64,000 nucleotides of DNA from positions 1 to 64,000 of the forward strand of contig JBGPFE010000002.1 in the NCBI GenBank assembly GCA_041483135.1. Direction: 5' to 3'. Made by a program: the position numbers and the translations under genes. Shown here one piece after another: positions 63,165-64,000 of the stretch. Position 1 is the first letter of the stretch. The number at the start of each line of letters is the position of its first letter. The DNA comes from PALSA-1004 sp041483135. GTDB taxonomy: Bacteria > Pseudomonadota > Gammaproteobacteria > Burkholderiales > SG8-41. Below the pieces are notes generated by a model. It did not search any database, was not told the DNA's origin, and worked only from the letters and a program-made list of their open reading frames with translations.

Positions 63165-64000
63165 ATGGGCGAACCCAATTCCCTCCGACCCCAAGTCAAG
63201 GCAGGCGAGATTGTCGCGAGCGGCGTGTGCAAAAACTACGGCGCAGTGCAGTTCAGCAAGGAAGTCGTCAAGGATTGCTCGTTTACCATCGCGCGCGGCA
63301 AGCTGACGGTGATGATCGGCCCGTCGGGTTGCGGCAAGAGCACGTTGATCCGGCTGCTGGCGGGATTCGAGAAGCCGACCAGCGGCGCTCTCACGCTGAA
63401 TGGCGAGCCGATAGAAGGCCCGGCGCGCGACCGGCTGGTGCTGTTCCAGGAAACGGCGCTGTTCCCGTGGATGACCACGTACGACAACATAATGTATGGC
63501 CCGCGCGCCCGCGGCGAGGTTACCCGGGAAACCCTCGATTTCGCGGAATTTCTGCTGAGCAAGGTCGGTCTGCAGGATTTCCGCAGGAAATATCCGACCC
63601 AGCTCTCCGGCGGCATGCAACGCCGCGCCGAGCTCGCGCGCGCGATGATCAACGATCCCGAGGTGATGATCCTCGACGAGCCGTTTCGGGGCCTCGACGC
63701 GATGACCAAGGAGTTGATGTGGGAATATTATTCCGCGCTGTACGAAGAGAGCCGCCGCACCAATTTCTTTGTCACCACCGATATCGACGAAGCGATTTTT
63801 CTCGCCGACCGCCTGCTCATCATGTCCAACATCCCGACACAGGTTCGAGCAGTGCTTGAGATCGACGTGCCTCGCCCGCGCAAGCTCGCCGACCTGGTGG
63901 AGAACGACCGGTCCAACGAGATCAAGATGCAGGCGCTGTCGATCCTGCACGAAGAGGCGATGAAATCGTTCTCGCGCGGCAGCAAGGCGGCGGCCGACTT
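63165..64000 (+). CDS. ABC transporter ATP-binding protein (NBD2), partial, no H-loop His
   Basis: The gene starts at ATG 63165 (MGEPNSLRPQVKAGEI) and runs off the window after 278 codons, so no stop is seen. Walker A is GPSGCGKST (about 53), Q loop FQETALFPW, signature LSGGM (about 147) and Walker B MILDEPFRGLDAM, all good. The H loop reads FFVTTDIDEAIF (about 203), so the conserved switch His is Thr. Near the edge, HEEAMKSF closes the NitT/TauT-type C-terminal helix. It should pair with NBD1, giving one consensus and one degenerate site. Confidence 0.9.
   Translation, partial: MGEPNSLRPQVKAGEIVASGVCKNYGAVQFSKEVVKDCSFTIARGKLTVMIGPSGCGKSTLIRLLAGFEKPTSGALTLNGEPIEGPARDRLVLFQETALFPWMTTYDNIMYGPRARGEVTRETLDFAEFLLSKVGLQDFRRKYPTQLSGGMQRRAELARAMINDPEVMILDEPFRGLDAMTKELMWEYYSALYEESRRTNFFVTTDIDEAIFLADRLLIMSNIPTQVRAVLEIDVPRPRKLADLVENDRSNEIKMQALSILHEEAMKSFSRGSKAAAD

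Overview
The window looks like a piece of a betaproteobacterial chromosome (high GC, about 60% by eye). The evidence is the gene set and gene order: rpsB-tsf-pyrH-frr-uppS-cdsA-dxr-rseP-bamA-skp-lpxD-fabZ-lpxA-lpxB-rnhB, then pyrG-kdsA-eno-ftsB, a DapC/DapD pair, a PilU-type ATPase, short-form QueF, and a DUF4212/SSS acetate-type symporter beside acs. No phage, insertion sequence, CRISPR array or tRNA was seen. The genus cannot be fixed from this sequence alone.

Layout. 1-10.7 kb is an acetate locus, almost all on the minus strand: acs, a small membrane protein, an SLC5-type transporter/histidine kinase hybrid, a single-domain response regulator, a membrane pseudokinase fused to a DnaQ-like exonuclease, a CBS/DUF294 nucleotidyltransferase-like protein, and a DUF4212/sodium:solute symporter pair. 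An OmpR-type regulator faces the other way. 10.8-15.9 kb holds ffs (SRP RNA), a PagL-like lipid A deacylase, dnaX with a slippery A9 tract, ybaB, recR, rluB and a convergent prmB. 16-21.7 kb holds pilU, an unknown conserved-looking gene, dapD, dapC, a DMT exporter and queF. 21.7-34.9 kb holds smc-zipA-ligA-galU, a DsrE/phosphoribosyltransferase/methylthio-purine phosphorylase/def cluster, and glnD-map on the minus strand. 35-50.3 kb is the translation, phospholipid and outer-membrane biogenesis cluster. 50.3-54.9 kb is pyrG-kdsA-eno-ftsB.

55.1-64.0 kb is an accessory operon and the most unusual part. It encodes a Rieske oxygenase (alpha, beta, ferredoxin-flavin reductase, Rieske ferredoxin) followed by a NitT/TauT-type ABC importer (binding protein, two permeases, two ATPases). 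Two related cyclic-nucleotide-binding-like domains occur in it, one fused to the C-terminus of the Rieske ferredoxin and one to the N-terminus of an ABC permease. Both lack the usual phosphate-binding-cassette glutamate. The two ATPases carry complementary defects (one a degenerate signature, the other no H-loop histidine), which predicts a heterodimer with one catalytic and one degenerate ATP site. Uptake and oxygenation of one unknown, probably anionic, small substrate may therefore share a common ligand-sensing fold. The last ATPase runs off the window.

Three intergenic snap-back repeats, a decayed copy of the dapD 3' end, and several start or overlap details are listed separately.
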